Of a stretch of DNA of 64,000 nt, positions 47,198-57,817 are shown in pieces (position 1 is the first letter of the stretch; each line of letters opens with the position of its first letter). Made by a program: the position numbers and the translations under genes. Source of the DNA: Physcomitrium patens. Lineage: Eukaryota > Streptophyta > Bryopsida > Funariales > Funariaceae. The stretch is from the NCBI RefSeq assembly GCF_000002425.4, contig NC_037260.1, positions 16,524,563 to 16,588,562 on the forward strand, in the 5' to 3' direction. The notes beneath the pieces were generated by a model. The model saw only the letters and a program-made list of their open reading frames with translations. It was not told the DNA's origin and ran no database searches.

Positions 47198-48507
47198 TCA
47201 TATTGTAGCTGCAATCCTCAATAACGCATCTCGAGGTAATTTCTCTTCTTGCATTATAGAAACGGCAAAAGTCCAAAACTCACTAGTTTCTGTACTTCCA
47301 CCAAGGTCATCATCTACTCTAGCACCATAACTTACACTTTCTCGTGCTTTTGTTTCATGCACTTTTAAGTAATCTTGAACCAATGCTCTCATTCCTCCCT
47401 TGCCAAAATTAGTTTGAAGAAGATCCTCCCTAACTTTTAATGCTATCTTTCCATCTTTCTAGCAAATAATTCCTTGCCATATCATATTATTAAATTCATT
47501 GCAATCTTTCCTAGTGTGTGAAGCATGATCACACCAAATGCATCTTTGTACATATCCTTGCTTCAAAAGATTCTTCGAAAAGTTTTTTAGAAGTATTCTC
47601 TTGAAGTCTTGCCAATTTGATTTGAAGATCTCGCATTCCTCGTATAATTTCTTCCATCTCCGTATCTGCTTTCTTTGACAAGGATGTCGAAGGTTGAACT
47701 GTAGGCATTGTTGGTGGTGTTGTACGTACTGGAGCTTTGGGTGCTTGTACTATTTTCGGAATATTGCTTCTATCCTTCCTCCTTTCTCTTTTTGTGAGCA
47801 ACCCCATCACATCTTCAACGTTCTTCCACTTTGTTGTCAATCCTTCATCTTCTTCTGTGTCTTCAAGAAGGAGTTCTAATTTCTCTTGTAATTCTCCATC
47901 AGCAGCTTGAAGAAATAGATCAACTTTGTTCGTTTCTAATGTCAATTTTTCTACCTTTGATAATTGAGAGTACTGCCTCTCAAATTCCCTTAGTAGCTTT
48001 GTTGCTTGCAAATTCTTATTAGGCCGTTCAATCCATTCCAGAAACAACTTCTTAGTAACGTGATCAGCATCTTCCAAGAAATATTCGTCTTTCAATGCAT
48101 GTGAAAAAACCTCCCATGAATTCCCATATCGATCTGTAATCGATGTAATATGGTCTCTTATCTCCGGTATCGTGGCAAGTCCAATTAATTCAACCATTTT
48201 CTTCTCAAAAACCTAATTTAATTCCATTTCACGAACATAACATCTTAAGTACCTTGAAATATTCCTCCCATCAAATTGATCAATTTTTATTGACCACTGC
48301 TTGCAATGCTTTGGTTGCCAAAGCTTCCTTTCGATCATTGCTTTGCTGTTGCTGCATTGATAATGAGAAGGCTTGAAACATACTAGCAATAGACGGATCC
48401 ATGTGCATACCTTGTCCTTTAGAAGAACCCCCACCAGAAACTCCTCCCAAAGATCCTTCTAAATTTTTATTTTCGTTTTTCATAAATATAAAAATAAAAT
48501 CAAACAA
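47198..48507 (-). pseudogene. gag of the nested element
   Basis: Pieces at 48280-48507 (start, Gly/Ser- and Gln-rich), 48213-48300 (IDQFDGRNISRYLRCYVREM, the usual capsid start), 47529-48197 (capsid: SWEVFSHALKDEYF, FLEWIERPNKNL, then a Lys/Glu-rich segment) and 47198-47392. A zinc knuckle CIWCDHASHTRKDC (C-X2-C-X4-H-X4-C) at about 47500-47545 is intact. Frameshifts and stops separate the pieces. Gag would form the particle. Confidence 0.85.
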
Positions 48508-48532
48508 AATCCAATACCTTCCACCTCAAGCT

Positions 48533-48550
48533 TTCACGTCGGGTTCACCA
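48533..48550 (-). other. tRNA-Trp primer-binding site of the nested element
   Basis: Minus-strand TGGTGAACCCGACGTGAA is complementary to the 3' end of plant tRNA-Trp, TTCACGTCGGGTTCA plus CCA (from memory of the tRNA sequence). It lies 4 bp inside the 5' LTR. Confidence 0.85.
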
Positions 48551-48554
48551 CTTG

Positions 48555-49756
48555 TGTCGTATTACATGCTTTCTTGCTCGAGAACGCATCGAGCGTCTGG
48601 CTGTAGAAGGTAGTATGGAGATTTGCCAATATTCAAGCAGTTTATCGGTTATTTTTGCTGTTGGAATATAAATAATTATAAGAATATACTATAAATCTAT
48701 ACGGATGTCCTTCGACTGCTCACCAAAATCCTTTTTGTCCCAGCTGGTAGGTCTCTAGACGTTACAAAGAACCCCGAACAATCCAAACTGCTAATCTTCG
48801 ATACCGCTTTATACTCACGATCTTATATCCACTGACTGTCTCGTTAGATTAATCCAATAAATTTCATTCACTCCGCATACTCAATCCTATAGATACCCTT
48901 TTAATTCTTCATCACAGACGTAACTTTGATTTCACAAAACAGTCAAGAGTAATCACACACACTTCATTAAAATCTCGATTCACCAGTACAACACTAACTT
49001 CAACAACGATTGCCTTAGTCTTTCGAAAACCCTATGAAAAAAAAAACTTCAATTCCCTGTCTTTTTTTCCCTTCTTGAAGCATGAAGCTAGCTCTCCGAT
49101 CCTTCTTTAAAAAAACTTCTTCTCTTCCCTCCCATTTCTTAATCTATCCTCCCCTTTAACCCTAATTCTCCCCTCTTTCAAACCCTAGCCTCTGAGTTTC
49201 TTCAATTTTCCGTCTTGGATCCAGAATTGGCTCCCGTCGTCAGAGCTTTCTCCTCCGTTTTTACCTTTAAGAGATCCTTTAATCGAAAGGACGTTCTCGG
49301 AATGGCACAAAGGATGAAACAACATGAAACGGAATCGAAACCCCGTAATCGGGACCACATTGAGTCGCCCGATCAATTCAGGTCTCATATTGGCTAAGAG
49401 GCCCGTAATAAGACCTGGATGTTCCCATAATTGGATCAAATTGGTCCTTCACATTAGATTTGCCAAGAAGCCCTTAGTAAGACCTGGATTGGATGTCTTG
49501 AAATTGGATCCAATTAGCTCTTCGAACCAGGCTCACTTGTCGTTGAATTGGTCCTTTTGTTTTTTGCTGATTCCTGTTATTGGAATCGAATGAAGCACTT
49601 CAGTATGCCCCGGCTGACTGTAACAGGGCGACTGAACCTGGCCTCTCAGTATTTGCACTGGAGTTGGTCGTTGCTCCCAATATTCGAGGTAATTGAACAT
49701 AAATAAAAGTCCTCTTTCTTTATATTTTTACAGTATACTCGTGTTACAACACGACA
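48555..49756 (-). repeat. 5' LTR of the nested element
   Basis: 1202 bp, TGTCGTATTACATGC to ACAACACGACA (plus-strand view). Its last 20 bp contain the palindrome CGTGTT-AC-AACACG, shared with the solo LTR at 60441-60454. Confidence 0.95.
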
Positions 49757-49760
49757 GCGG
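49757..49760. repeat. Right target-site duplication GCGG of the nested element
   Basis: Partner of GTGG at 41351-41354. The chromovirus pol reading resumes directly after it. Confidence 0.75.
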
Positions 49761-50640
49761 ATATACTCTCGAAACATCATTCATATGATTGCTCAATTGA
49801 TCTTTAAGAAGGAAACAACCGCCATTCAGACCAATCTACAGTTTATCACAAAATGAATTGACTGAACTCAAGGAGTATATTGAAGAAAATCTAGCCAAGA
49901 ATTTCATATGCCATTCTAAATCTCTGATAGGAGCTCCAATTCTATTTGTCAAGAAAAAAGATGGATCATTGCGGATGTGTGTTGATTATCGAGGACTCAA
50001 CAAGATTACTATCAAAAATAGGTATCCACTATCTTTAATATCTGGATTTCTTGATCAGCTGAATCAAGCTAAGATCTATACAAAAATAGATCTCCGGGGA
50101 GCATACAATCTAGTACGCATCAAAGAGAGAGATGAATGGAAGATTGCGTTTCGAACTAGGTATGGATATTTTGAATACAACGTCATGCCTTTTGGACTTA
50201 CAAATGCACCAGCAGCTTTTCAACATCTAATGAATGATATTTTTTGAGAATTTTTGGACAATTTTTTGGTTTGTTATCTAGACGACATCTTGATCTATTC
50301 TAAGAATCTAAAATAACATGAACTTCATGTTCATCGTGTATTACAAAAATTAAGAGATGCAGGACTCTATGCCAAGATAGAAAAGAGTGTATTTGATACT
50401 ATTTAAGTTGATTTCTTAGGTTACATCATTTCAAATGATGGACTTATGATGGATCCTAAGAAAGTTCAAACTATTATAGATTGGAAGATTCCAAAAATGG
50501 TAAGAGATGTCTAATGTTTTTTGGGATTTGTCAACTACTATCGAATCTTCATTAAGGACTTCTCTCGAGTTGCACCTCCACTTACATATTTGACTTGTAA
50601 AGACAAACTCCAATGGAATCAAGAAGTGGAAGTTGCTTTT
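49761..50640 (+). pseudogene. Reverse transcriptase of chromovirus 1
   Basis: The frame resumes after the nested element. [15 protein letters not shown], then [20 protein letters not shown] (49948-50007), [16 protein letters not shown] (DLRGAYN block), [20 protein letters not shown] and the catalytic YLDD (50275-50286, CYLDDILIYSKN). The thumb block with GFVNYYRIFIKDFS lies near 50525-50566. Stops include TGA at 50246 (Trp in the family) and TAA near 50311. Confidence 0.9.
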
Positions 50641-51115
50641 GAATCTTTGAAGACAGCGTTTGTTTTCTGCACCAATCTTATATCATGTTGATTTTTCCAA
50701 AGTATTATTTATGGAAACAGATGCATCAGACTTTGCTCTGGGTGTGGTTTTATCACAAATGGGAACAGATGATAAACTTCATCCAGTATCCTTTCATTCA
50801 AGAAAATTCTCAGGAGCAAAAATCAATTATGAGATCCATGACAAAGAACTTCTTGCAATCATAGATTCTTTTTAAGAATGGCGTCATTATCTAGAAGGCG
50901 CTTCTAGTCCGATCACCGTATATACGGATCTCAAGAACCTCGAGTATTTTATGTCAACACGATTATTAAATCGTCGTCAAGCTCGTTGGAGCATGTCTTT
51001 ATCAAGATTTGAGTTCATCATCACTTATCGACAAGGAAAACAACAAGTTTTGTCTGATGTCCTATCTAGACGTTCTTATCTTTCACCAAAAGAAAGAGAT
51101 GCAGCTTTTTAGTAA
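50641..51115 (+). pseudogene. RNase H of chromovirus 1
   Basis: LFMETDASDFALGVVLSQ (about 50707-50760) carries the first Asp, NYEIHDKELLAIIDSF (about 50825-50872) the Glu, and [12 protein letters not shown] (about 50917-50952) the next Asp, ending with [11 protein letters not shown]. It is interrupted by a TAA near 50873. RNase H would remove the RNA template. Confidence 0.85.
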
Positions 51116-51121
51116 CAAAGA

Positions 51122-52400
51122 ATGGTTCTCTTGAAGCTAGAGCAATTTCACCTTCGAGCAATAAAATCAACATTGACTGTTGATTTAATTTTTCTTAAGC
51201 AAGTCCAATTAAATATGTCTTCAGACCCTCTTGTTCATGATATCAAGAATAATTCTTTTAAATCTCATGATCCCTTTAAATTTGAATTCAAGAACAACCT
51301 ACTCTATTTTGAAGGATGCCTATATGTTCCACAAGGAGAAGCATATTTACGTATTCTTTTAACTCGTCACGACTTTCCAACAGTAAGACATTTTGGATAT
51401 AATAAGACTTTAGAGCTCATATCTAGGGATTTTTAGTGGCCTCAAATGTGGAAAGAAGTCAAAGATTTTGTACAATCATGTGATGTTTGTTCAAGATCAA
51501 AAACTCCTCGTCATCGACCTTTTGGACTTCTTCAGCCATTACCCATTCCAGAACAACTATGGTCTTCTGTTTCTATGGACTTCATCACGGATCTTCCAAT
51601 CTCAGATTCTTATGACTCTATATTTGTGATAGTAGATCCTTTTGCCAAAATGACACATTTTGTACCATGAACAAAATCTATCATAAGTGAAGAAACAACT
51701 AAGCTCTTTCTTGACAATATCTATTGCTATCATCGATTATCCAAGGATATTATATCAGATAGGGGAACTTAATTTGTATCAAGATTTTAGCGGACTCTTT
51801 TCAAGATTCTTAAAGTGGATATAAAACTATCTTCGGCATTCCATCCTCAAACTGATGGACAAATAGAGCGTGTTAATCAAGATTTGGAGCAATATTTAAG
51901 ATGTACCTTTAATTACCAACAAGATGATTGGACAACTCTTTTGCCATTGGCAGAGTTTGCTTACAATAATACAGTACATTGTTCTAAAAAATAAACACCT
52001 TTCTTTACTAATTATGGTTATCATCTACGACTTGATACTTTTGACTTTTCAAAAGTTGATAATCCTGCTGCGAAAGATTTGGCGATTCATTTATCAGAGC
52101 TACATGCAATGATGAAGGTGCAGTTAAAAGAGGCTCAAGAACAACAAAAGGTCAATGAAGATGTCTATCGAAAGGAACAACCACCATTCATCTTGGGTGA
52201 TAAGATATGGCTACTTTGTCACAATATCAAGACCACTCATCCTTGTGACAAATTGGACTATCGAAGACTTGGATTATTTTCTATTTTTGTACAAATCAAT
52301 CCAGTTGCATATCGTTTACATCTACCAGAGTTAATGAAAATCCACCCTGTATTCCATGTGTCTCTTCTTGAACCATATAAGATAGTGGACATACCAAGAA
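51122..52400 (+). pseudogene. Integrase of chromovirus 1
   Basis: The HHCC finger is split: H...H in HDFPTVRHFGYNKTLELI (51370-51423), CDVC at about 51479-51490. SVSMDFITDLP (51570-51602) carries the first Asp, DRGT followed by a stop (51757-51771) the second, and [13 protein letters not shown] (51857-51897) the Glu. The C-terminus has LDYRRLGLFSIF (GPF-like) and IHPVFHVSLLEPYK (52340-52380). All three catalytic positions are kept, but several stops kill the frame. Confidence 0.87.
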
Positions 52401-52436
52401 GAAGACAAGCTCCACCTCCTCCTATAGAAGTGGACA

Positions 52437-52590
52437 ATAATGAGGAGTTTGAAGTAGAAGAAGTCTTAGATTCAAAGCGGCGCCAAAATAAATTAGAATA
52501 TCTTATCCATTGGCACAGATATAATATTAATGAATGCACATGGGAGCCAATAAAAAATCTTACAAATTCCGCAAAGGCGGTGGAGGCTTT
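52437..52590 (+). pseudogene. Chromodomain of chromovirus 1 integrase
   Basis: EEFEVEEVLDSKRRQNKLEY, then LIHWHRYNINECTWEPIKNL, then FH near the end: the classic chromodomain (E-V-E-x-I-L, K-x-x-Y-L-V-K-W-x-G-Y, N-T-W-E-P). In chromoviruses this domain steers integration towards marked chromatin. Two of the usual three aromatic cage positions are recognisable. It is still open here and contains the empty GCGG site (52577-52580) that is occupied in chromovirus 2. Confidence 0.9.
52577..52580. other. Empty insertion site GCGG matching the solo LTR of chromovirus 2
   Basis: GCAAAGGCGGTGGAGGCTTT is uninterrupted here. In chromovirus 2 the same sequence is split after GGCGG by the LTR at 59184-60457, with GCGG duplicated. 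Confidence 0.9.
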
Positions 52591-53162
52591 TCATGGACAA
52601 CATCCATCAAAATTAAGATGAAAACCTTCTTTATAAAAGAAACAAGATCTAGGCAAGATAACATTTTATTTTCAATCCTTGTTCGTAGCTTCTTTGCAGT
52701 AGTGACATTCAAGAGATGGAGAACCAACCAGTGGATTCAACTCAAGAGCCTTCATTTATTGACCTGCCGGACAAGACATTATGATTGACACAACCTTCAA
52801 GACGATGTAATCAAGATAAAGATCTTCAAGAATGACATGTTCTTCCTCGAAGAGATGGCGAGATACAACGCATTTGGTATCACAATTTGGGAAGGGACTC
52901 TCGATGTTTGGTGATTTTACTAGAGGTAAGAACAACTCTTGATGGTATTCCAAATATTCTATTCGAAGGAAGTTATGAAGGCCTCAACAATGATCAAATA
53001 ACTGGGTGGTCTTCCCACCCTAGTATGGGACACTATTGATGGTTGAGAGGCCCTATCAATCATCTTCAAAAAGAACAAAGATTAGGGTATGTGGCGAATA
53101 CAATTCGTCGCATCATAAATTTCCACAACATATGATGACTGCTCCTTGTGGAACTCATCTCT

Positions 53163-53173
53163 AGAAGGGGGGG
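53163..53173 (+). other. Polypurine tract of chromovirus 1
   Basis: AGAAGGGGGGG three bases before the 3' LTR. The matching tract in chromovirus 2 is at about 61047-61057. Confidence 0.8.
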
Positions 53174-53176
53174 TAA

Positions 53177-53736
53177 TGTCATGGACATACTCATATAAGC
53201 TAGTAATTACATATACAAATAGGTAGAAGTAAGTAAAAGTAGATAAAAATAAGTTAATTTTATAGTATTTAATATGGAAGCTTCCTAGAAGCTTAATAGA
53301 CACTGTTTTGACTTCATAGGTGTCTTTAATTGACTTTTTGGATTAGAAACATGGTCAACAAGTTGGCCATGTGCCACACATATTGTTAGCTTGAAGATCA
53401 AGCTAACTATATGGCCCTTATGTAGAAAAACTTGCCTTGTAAGTCAAGGCATGTGTCCTACAAAGTCAACACATATTGGAGGTCCTATAGAACGTCACCA
53501 CGTAGTCCCTAGTTAAATAGTATATATAGAGACAAGAGTGAAGCCTTCTTCACTCTTGTCAACTCCTTTCTTACTTCTAGTCTAGTTTCAAGGGTCTCTA
53601 GTTTTCTTGTCTTTTGGCAATAGCCATTCTAGTTTCTCTTTTAATATACATACTTGTTTATTTATATTTTGTTACCTTTCTTTGAGTGAAGGCTCACTTG
53701 TCTGAATTTCTTTTTATCGAGTTCTTGTCCTTGACA
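53177..53736 (+). repeat. 3' LTR of chromovirus 1
   Basis: 560 bp from TGTCATGGACA to CTTGACA, with intact TGTCA/TGACA terminal inverted repeats. TATA box 53521-53530, palindrome 53531-53560. Confidence 0.93.
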
Positions 53737-53741
53737 ATAAT
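53737..53741. repeat. Right target-site duplication ATAAT of chromovirus 1
   Basis: Identical to 38947-38951. Confidence 0.9.
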
Positions 53742-53960
53742 AAAAGATCTGATCTTAATATTATTTTTTAAAAAATAGGATTCTACTTGCTTTATAGGGA
53801 CATAAATACCTCAAATCAAAGTACATGAGATAAGTTATTTATATAGACATATTTAGAAGGAATTTATTAATAGGTTCAAGAAAAACTTATTTCAAATTAT
53901 TAAATATTGATACTCAAAGAAGACCAATTATCAACCGGGGTCAAAATTAAATCCTATGGC

Positions 53961-54515
53961 TGTCATAGACATACGCATGTAAGCTAGTAATTACATGTAT
54001 TAATAGATAGAAGTAAGTAAATGTAGATAAAAATAAATTAATTCTATAATATTTATTATAGAAGCTTTTTAAAAGCTTCATAGATATTACTTTGACTTTA
54101 TAGGTATCTTTAATTGACTTTTTGGATTAAAAACGTGGTCAATAAGTTGGTCATGTGCCACACATGTTAGCCTAAAGACCAAGTTAACTATGTGGCCCAC
54201 ACGTAGAAAAACTTACCTTGTAAGTCAAGGCATGTGTCCTATAAAGTTAACACATATTGGAGGTCCTATAGAACATTACTATGTAGCCTCTAGTTAGATA
54301 GTATATATAGAGACAAGAATGAAGCCTTCTTCACTCTTGTCAACTCTTTTTTTGCTTTTAGTCTAATTTCAAGGGTCTGTAATTTTCTTGACTTTTGGCA
54401 ATAGCCATTCCATTTTCTTTCTTAATATACATATCAAGTTATTTCTATTTATTCATCTTTCTTTGAGAGAAGTCTCACTTATTTATTTATTTTTATCATA
54501 TTCTTATCCTTGACA
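53961..54515 (+). repeat. 5' LTR of chromovirus 2
   Basis: 555 bp, TGTCATAGACATACGCATG to TATCCTTGACA. The palindrome at the RNA start has one mismatch (GACAAGAATGAAG for GACAAGAGTGAAG). Confidence 0.92.
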
Positions 54516-54727
54516 CATTCACAAGAGTATACTTAAAATATCAGAGCTTTGTCTAATCTTGATTAAAAGTGGATTACTTCTTTTTCTTGGTAAGACATAA
54601 GCATATTAGAAGTTACGGATTACCTTCTTCTAAATTGAAATTGTCCTTAATATTTTCTTTGTTTTCAAGACCTCTCTTCTATTTGTCTTGAGCAATATTA
54701 GACATCTTCTCTTTTCCGAGTGTTATC

Positions 54728-55690
54728 ATGGCAGAACTTACTGAAATGAAGAGTACAATGGCACAAATACAAGAAAAATTGAGGGAGTTAATGCTTGCGA
54801 TGCATCAACTCAATTTACCACAATAAGGAGCAACAAGATTGGTAGGAAGTGAAGATATAGAAATGATTGAAGCTGCTTCAATATCTGTACCAAATCATAT
54901 CTCTTTTCCTATGGTAGAACGTTCGTCTAGTATTAGAGAACCAAGAATTGTCTTGCTTGAGAAGTTTGATGGCACCAGCTCAAAGTTTAGAGGATTTATC
55001 AATCAAGTATAACTTGTGATTGAACTTTAACTCCAAAGCTATCCAATTCCGGGATTGCAAGTTAGATTCATTGATACGCTTCTTTCAGGTTCAGCATTAT
55101 CATGGTTTTTATCTTTTCTTGAACGACAAGATCTAATATTAGATAATTTAGAGGCTTTTTTGGCAGAGTTTTGATCCATGTATGGAAAACATGATGCAAT
55201 TCATGTTACAACAAATAAGATCTGTATTTTACGACAAGGCAATCAATTAGTAATATTATATGTTTCATAATTTTAATAACTTATAACTAATATCAAGTGG
55301 GATAATATTGCACTTATTAGCCAATTTCTCTATAGATTACAATATGAGGTAAAAAAATTAATGCTCAACTTACTTGATCCTCAATTATTGAGTCAAGCAA
55401 TTGACTTTGTTGTGAAGTGTGACAATCTTCTTTTTGAATTTCAATCTGAGAACCATACAAGTAGACCTCAACGTTACTAGAATTCAATGGCAACACCAAC
55501 ATCTCTTCAGTACATACGTTCGAAAGTAGAGGATATACAAATTGATGTGGTACATTTCAAACCTCTTATTGAGCAAGAAAATACTCGTTGTCATTAGGAA
55601 GGATTGTGCTTATATTATGGAGAATCTAAGTACACTGCTCAATATTACCCAAAGAAGCGACTCAACCATAAAATGAAGAGTACGGTGATC
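54728..55690 (+). pseudogene. gag of chromovirus 2
   Basis: It begins with the intact ATG at 54728 (MAELTEMKSTMAQIQEKLRE). The capsid blocks EKFDGTSSKF, GFINQV and SALSWFLSFLERQDLILDNL are collinear with chromovirus 1. The knuckle reads CLYYGESKYTAQYY (about 55605-55646), having lost two Cys and the His to Tyr. Stops include TAA after NLPQ near 54822, TGA near 55171 and TAG near 55594. Confidence 0.82.
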
Positions 55691-55759
55691 AAAAAAGATA
55701 GCATGTCAGAAAAAAAAATTTGTCCAACTACAATAAGGATTGTATGGTTGAAATCTTAT

Positions 55760-56360
55760 ACAATGCCTAGTGAAGGTCCTATCCTTTCCTCAGAACCCTT
55801 TCCATATTTTACGATAAATGTTATTCTAGGACCTAAACATCTCAAAGCCTCTGCCTTGCTAGATTCAAGAACCTCAACATGTTTCTTAGATGAAGAATTT
55901 GCTAAAAGACATAGCATAGTTTTAGTGAAGAAAACTAAACCTGTTCATGTAGAAGTCATAGATGGTCATCCGTTGTCTTCATGAGATATTACTCATGCAA
56001 CTCTTCCTATAGAAATAGCAACTAATGGTCATAGTAGCTTTGTAATATTTAATATCATTAGATCTCCTTCTAATCTAGTTATTTTAGATTTATCATGGTT
56101 AAAAAAATATAACCCTAAAATAGATTGAACTTCTTATAATCTTGATTTTTCTGAAAGTATAACTAAGAGCATAGTTAATTAAATAAAAAGTCATAAGTCT
56201 AGTATAATTAAACCTATATTTGTAGGTATAAGAGCTTTTTTGCATGCTGCAAAAGAAGGATCACCTTTTGTCATTTATGCCACACTTGTTTCTATTGGTG
56301 GAAAGACTTCAAGTGGCATTCCAAGCCAATATCAAGATTTTTAAGATGTATTTGAGAAGA
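55760..56360 (+). pseudogene. Protease of chromovirus 2
   Basis: ALLDSRTSTCFLDEEFAKRH (about 55855-55914) has DSR where the DSG active site should be, a Gly-to-Arg loss. A TGA at about 55982 follows SS. The flap segment is readable through 56100. At about 56365-56368 the GCAG that matches the nested-element target in chromovirus 1 is uninterrupted. Confidence 0.75.
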
Positions 56361-56369
56361 AGAATGCAG

Positions 56370-57240
56370 ATACTCTTCCGAAACATTGTTCCTATGATTG
56401 CTCAATTGACCTTCAAGAAAGAACACAACCGCCATTTGGATCAATCTATAATTTATCTCAAAATGAGTTGGCTGAACTCAAGGAGTATATTGAAGAAAAT
56501 TTGGCTAAGAACATACACCATTCCAAATCTCCAATAAGAGCTCCAGTTTTATTTATGAAGAAAAAAAACGAATCATTACAGATGTGTGTCGATTAACAAA
56601 GATTCAACAAAATCACTATCAAGAATAGGTACCCATTACTTTTGATATCTGAACTCTTTGATCAGTTGAATCAAGCTAAGATCTATACAAAAATAGATCT
56701 ACAAGGAATATACAATCTGATATACATTAAAGAAAGAGATGAATAGAAAATTACGTTTCGAATAAGGTATGGATATTTCAAATACGTCATGCCTATTGGA
56801 CTTCCAAATGCACCAATAGCATTCCAACATCTAATGAATGATGTCTTTTGGGAGTTTTTAGATGATTTTGTTGTCTGTTACCTAGACGACATCTTAATCT
56901 ATTCTAAAAATACAGAAGAACATGAACTTCATGTTTGTCATGTATTACAAAAACTAAGAGATGTGGGACTCTATGCTAAAATAGAAAAGTGTCTATTTCA
57001 CATTACTCAAGTCGACTTCTTAGGATACATCATTTAAAATGATGGACTTATGATGGATCCTAAAAAAATTCAAACTATTATAGATTAGAAGATTCCAAAA
57101 ATGGTAAGAGATAATCAATACTTTTTGGGATTTGCCAACTACTATCGGATCTTCCTGAAAGACTTCTCTTAAGTTGCAGCTTCACTTACATGTTTAACTT
57201 GTAAAGAAAAACTTTAATGGAATCAAGAAGCAAAAGTAGC
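56370..57240 (+). pseudogene. Reverse transcriptase of chromovirus 2
   Basis: [13 protein letters not shown], then KKKNESLQMCVD (GS lost), [35 protein letters not shown] and the catalytic YLDD (56879-56890). Stops include TAA near 56596 and TAG near 56743. There are small deletions relative to chromovirus 1 near 56515 and 56785. Confidence 0.87.
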
Positions 57241-57259
57241 ATTTGAAGCTTTGAAGACA

Positions 57260-57720
57260 ATCTTTGTTTCTGCACCAATCTTGCATTGTGTTGATTTTTT
57301 TAAGCCATTTTTTATGAAAACATATGCATCAAACTTAGCTTTGAATGCCATATTGTCAAAAATGAGAACAGATTATAAACTTCATCCAATAGCTTTTTAT
57401 TCTAAAAACTTTTAAGCAGTTGAGATCAATTACGAGATTCATAACAAAGAACTTCTTGCAATCGTGGATTCATTTCAAGAATGGCACCATAATCTAAAAG
57501 ATACTTCTAGTCCAATCACGGTGTATACGGATGACAAGAACCTTGAATATTTTATGTCAGCACGTGTTTTGAATCGTCACCAAGCTCGTTGGAGTATGTC
57601 TTTGTCAAGATTCGATTTCAAGATTACTTATCGATTAAGAAAACAACAAGATTTGTTAGATACTCTCTCTAGACAATCTTACCTTGCACCAAAGGAAAGA
57701 GATGCTACTTTTGATCAACA
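57260..57720 (+). pseudogene. RNase H of chromovirus 2
   Basis: FMKTYASNLALNAILSK (about 57312-57362) has Tyr where the first catalytic Asp is expected. EINYEIHNKELLAIVDSF (57423-57474) and [20 protein letters not shown] (57516-57575) keep the Glu and the next Asp. A TAA at about 57413 interrupts it. Confidence 0.8.
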
Positions 57721-57817
57721 ATGGATAATTCTCTTGAAGCCATAGCATCTTCATCTTCAAGCAATAAAATCAATACTAATTGTTGATTCAACTTTCAATA
57801 AATAAGTTCAATCAAGT

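Larger units (their letters stand above)
41355..49756 (-). mobile_element. Nested Ty3 element of the GCGG-target family, complete, minus strand
   Basis: LTRs of 1202 bp each (41355-42556 and 48555-49756) with TGTCGT...ACGACA-type ends, a tRNA-Trp primer site at 48533-48550, a polypurine tract at 42557-42568 and a 4-bp target duplication. On the minus strand the order is gag, linker, protease, RT-RNase H, integrase, with no chromodomain recognised. Pol is one frame over 42633-46031 with only a few stops, and RT-RNase H is open for 696 codons. It is therefore younger than its chromovirus host, whose frames it interrupts. Confidence 0.93.
38952..53736 (+). mobile_element. Chromovirus 1: Ty3/gypsy element with chromodomain, broken by a nested element
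   Basis: A complete but inactive element: 5' LTR 38952-39510, gag 39723-40646, protease 40841-41113, nested element 41355-49756, RT 49858-50600, RNase H 50660-51110, integrase 51122-52400, chromodomain 52437-52590, polypurine tract 53163-53173 and 3' LTR 53177-53736. The LTRs differ by a few percent by eye. The gag sequence resembles the Tcn1-like chromoviruses known from fungi and non-seed plants. Stops are mostly CGA to TGA, TGG to TAG/TGA or CAA to TAA. Without the nested insertion it would be about 6.4 kb. Confidence 0.93.
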
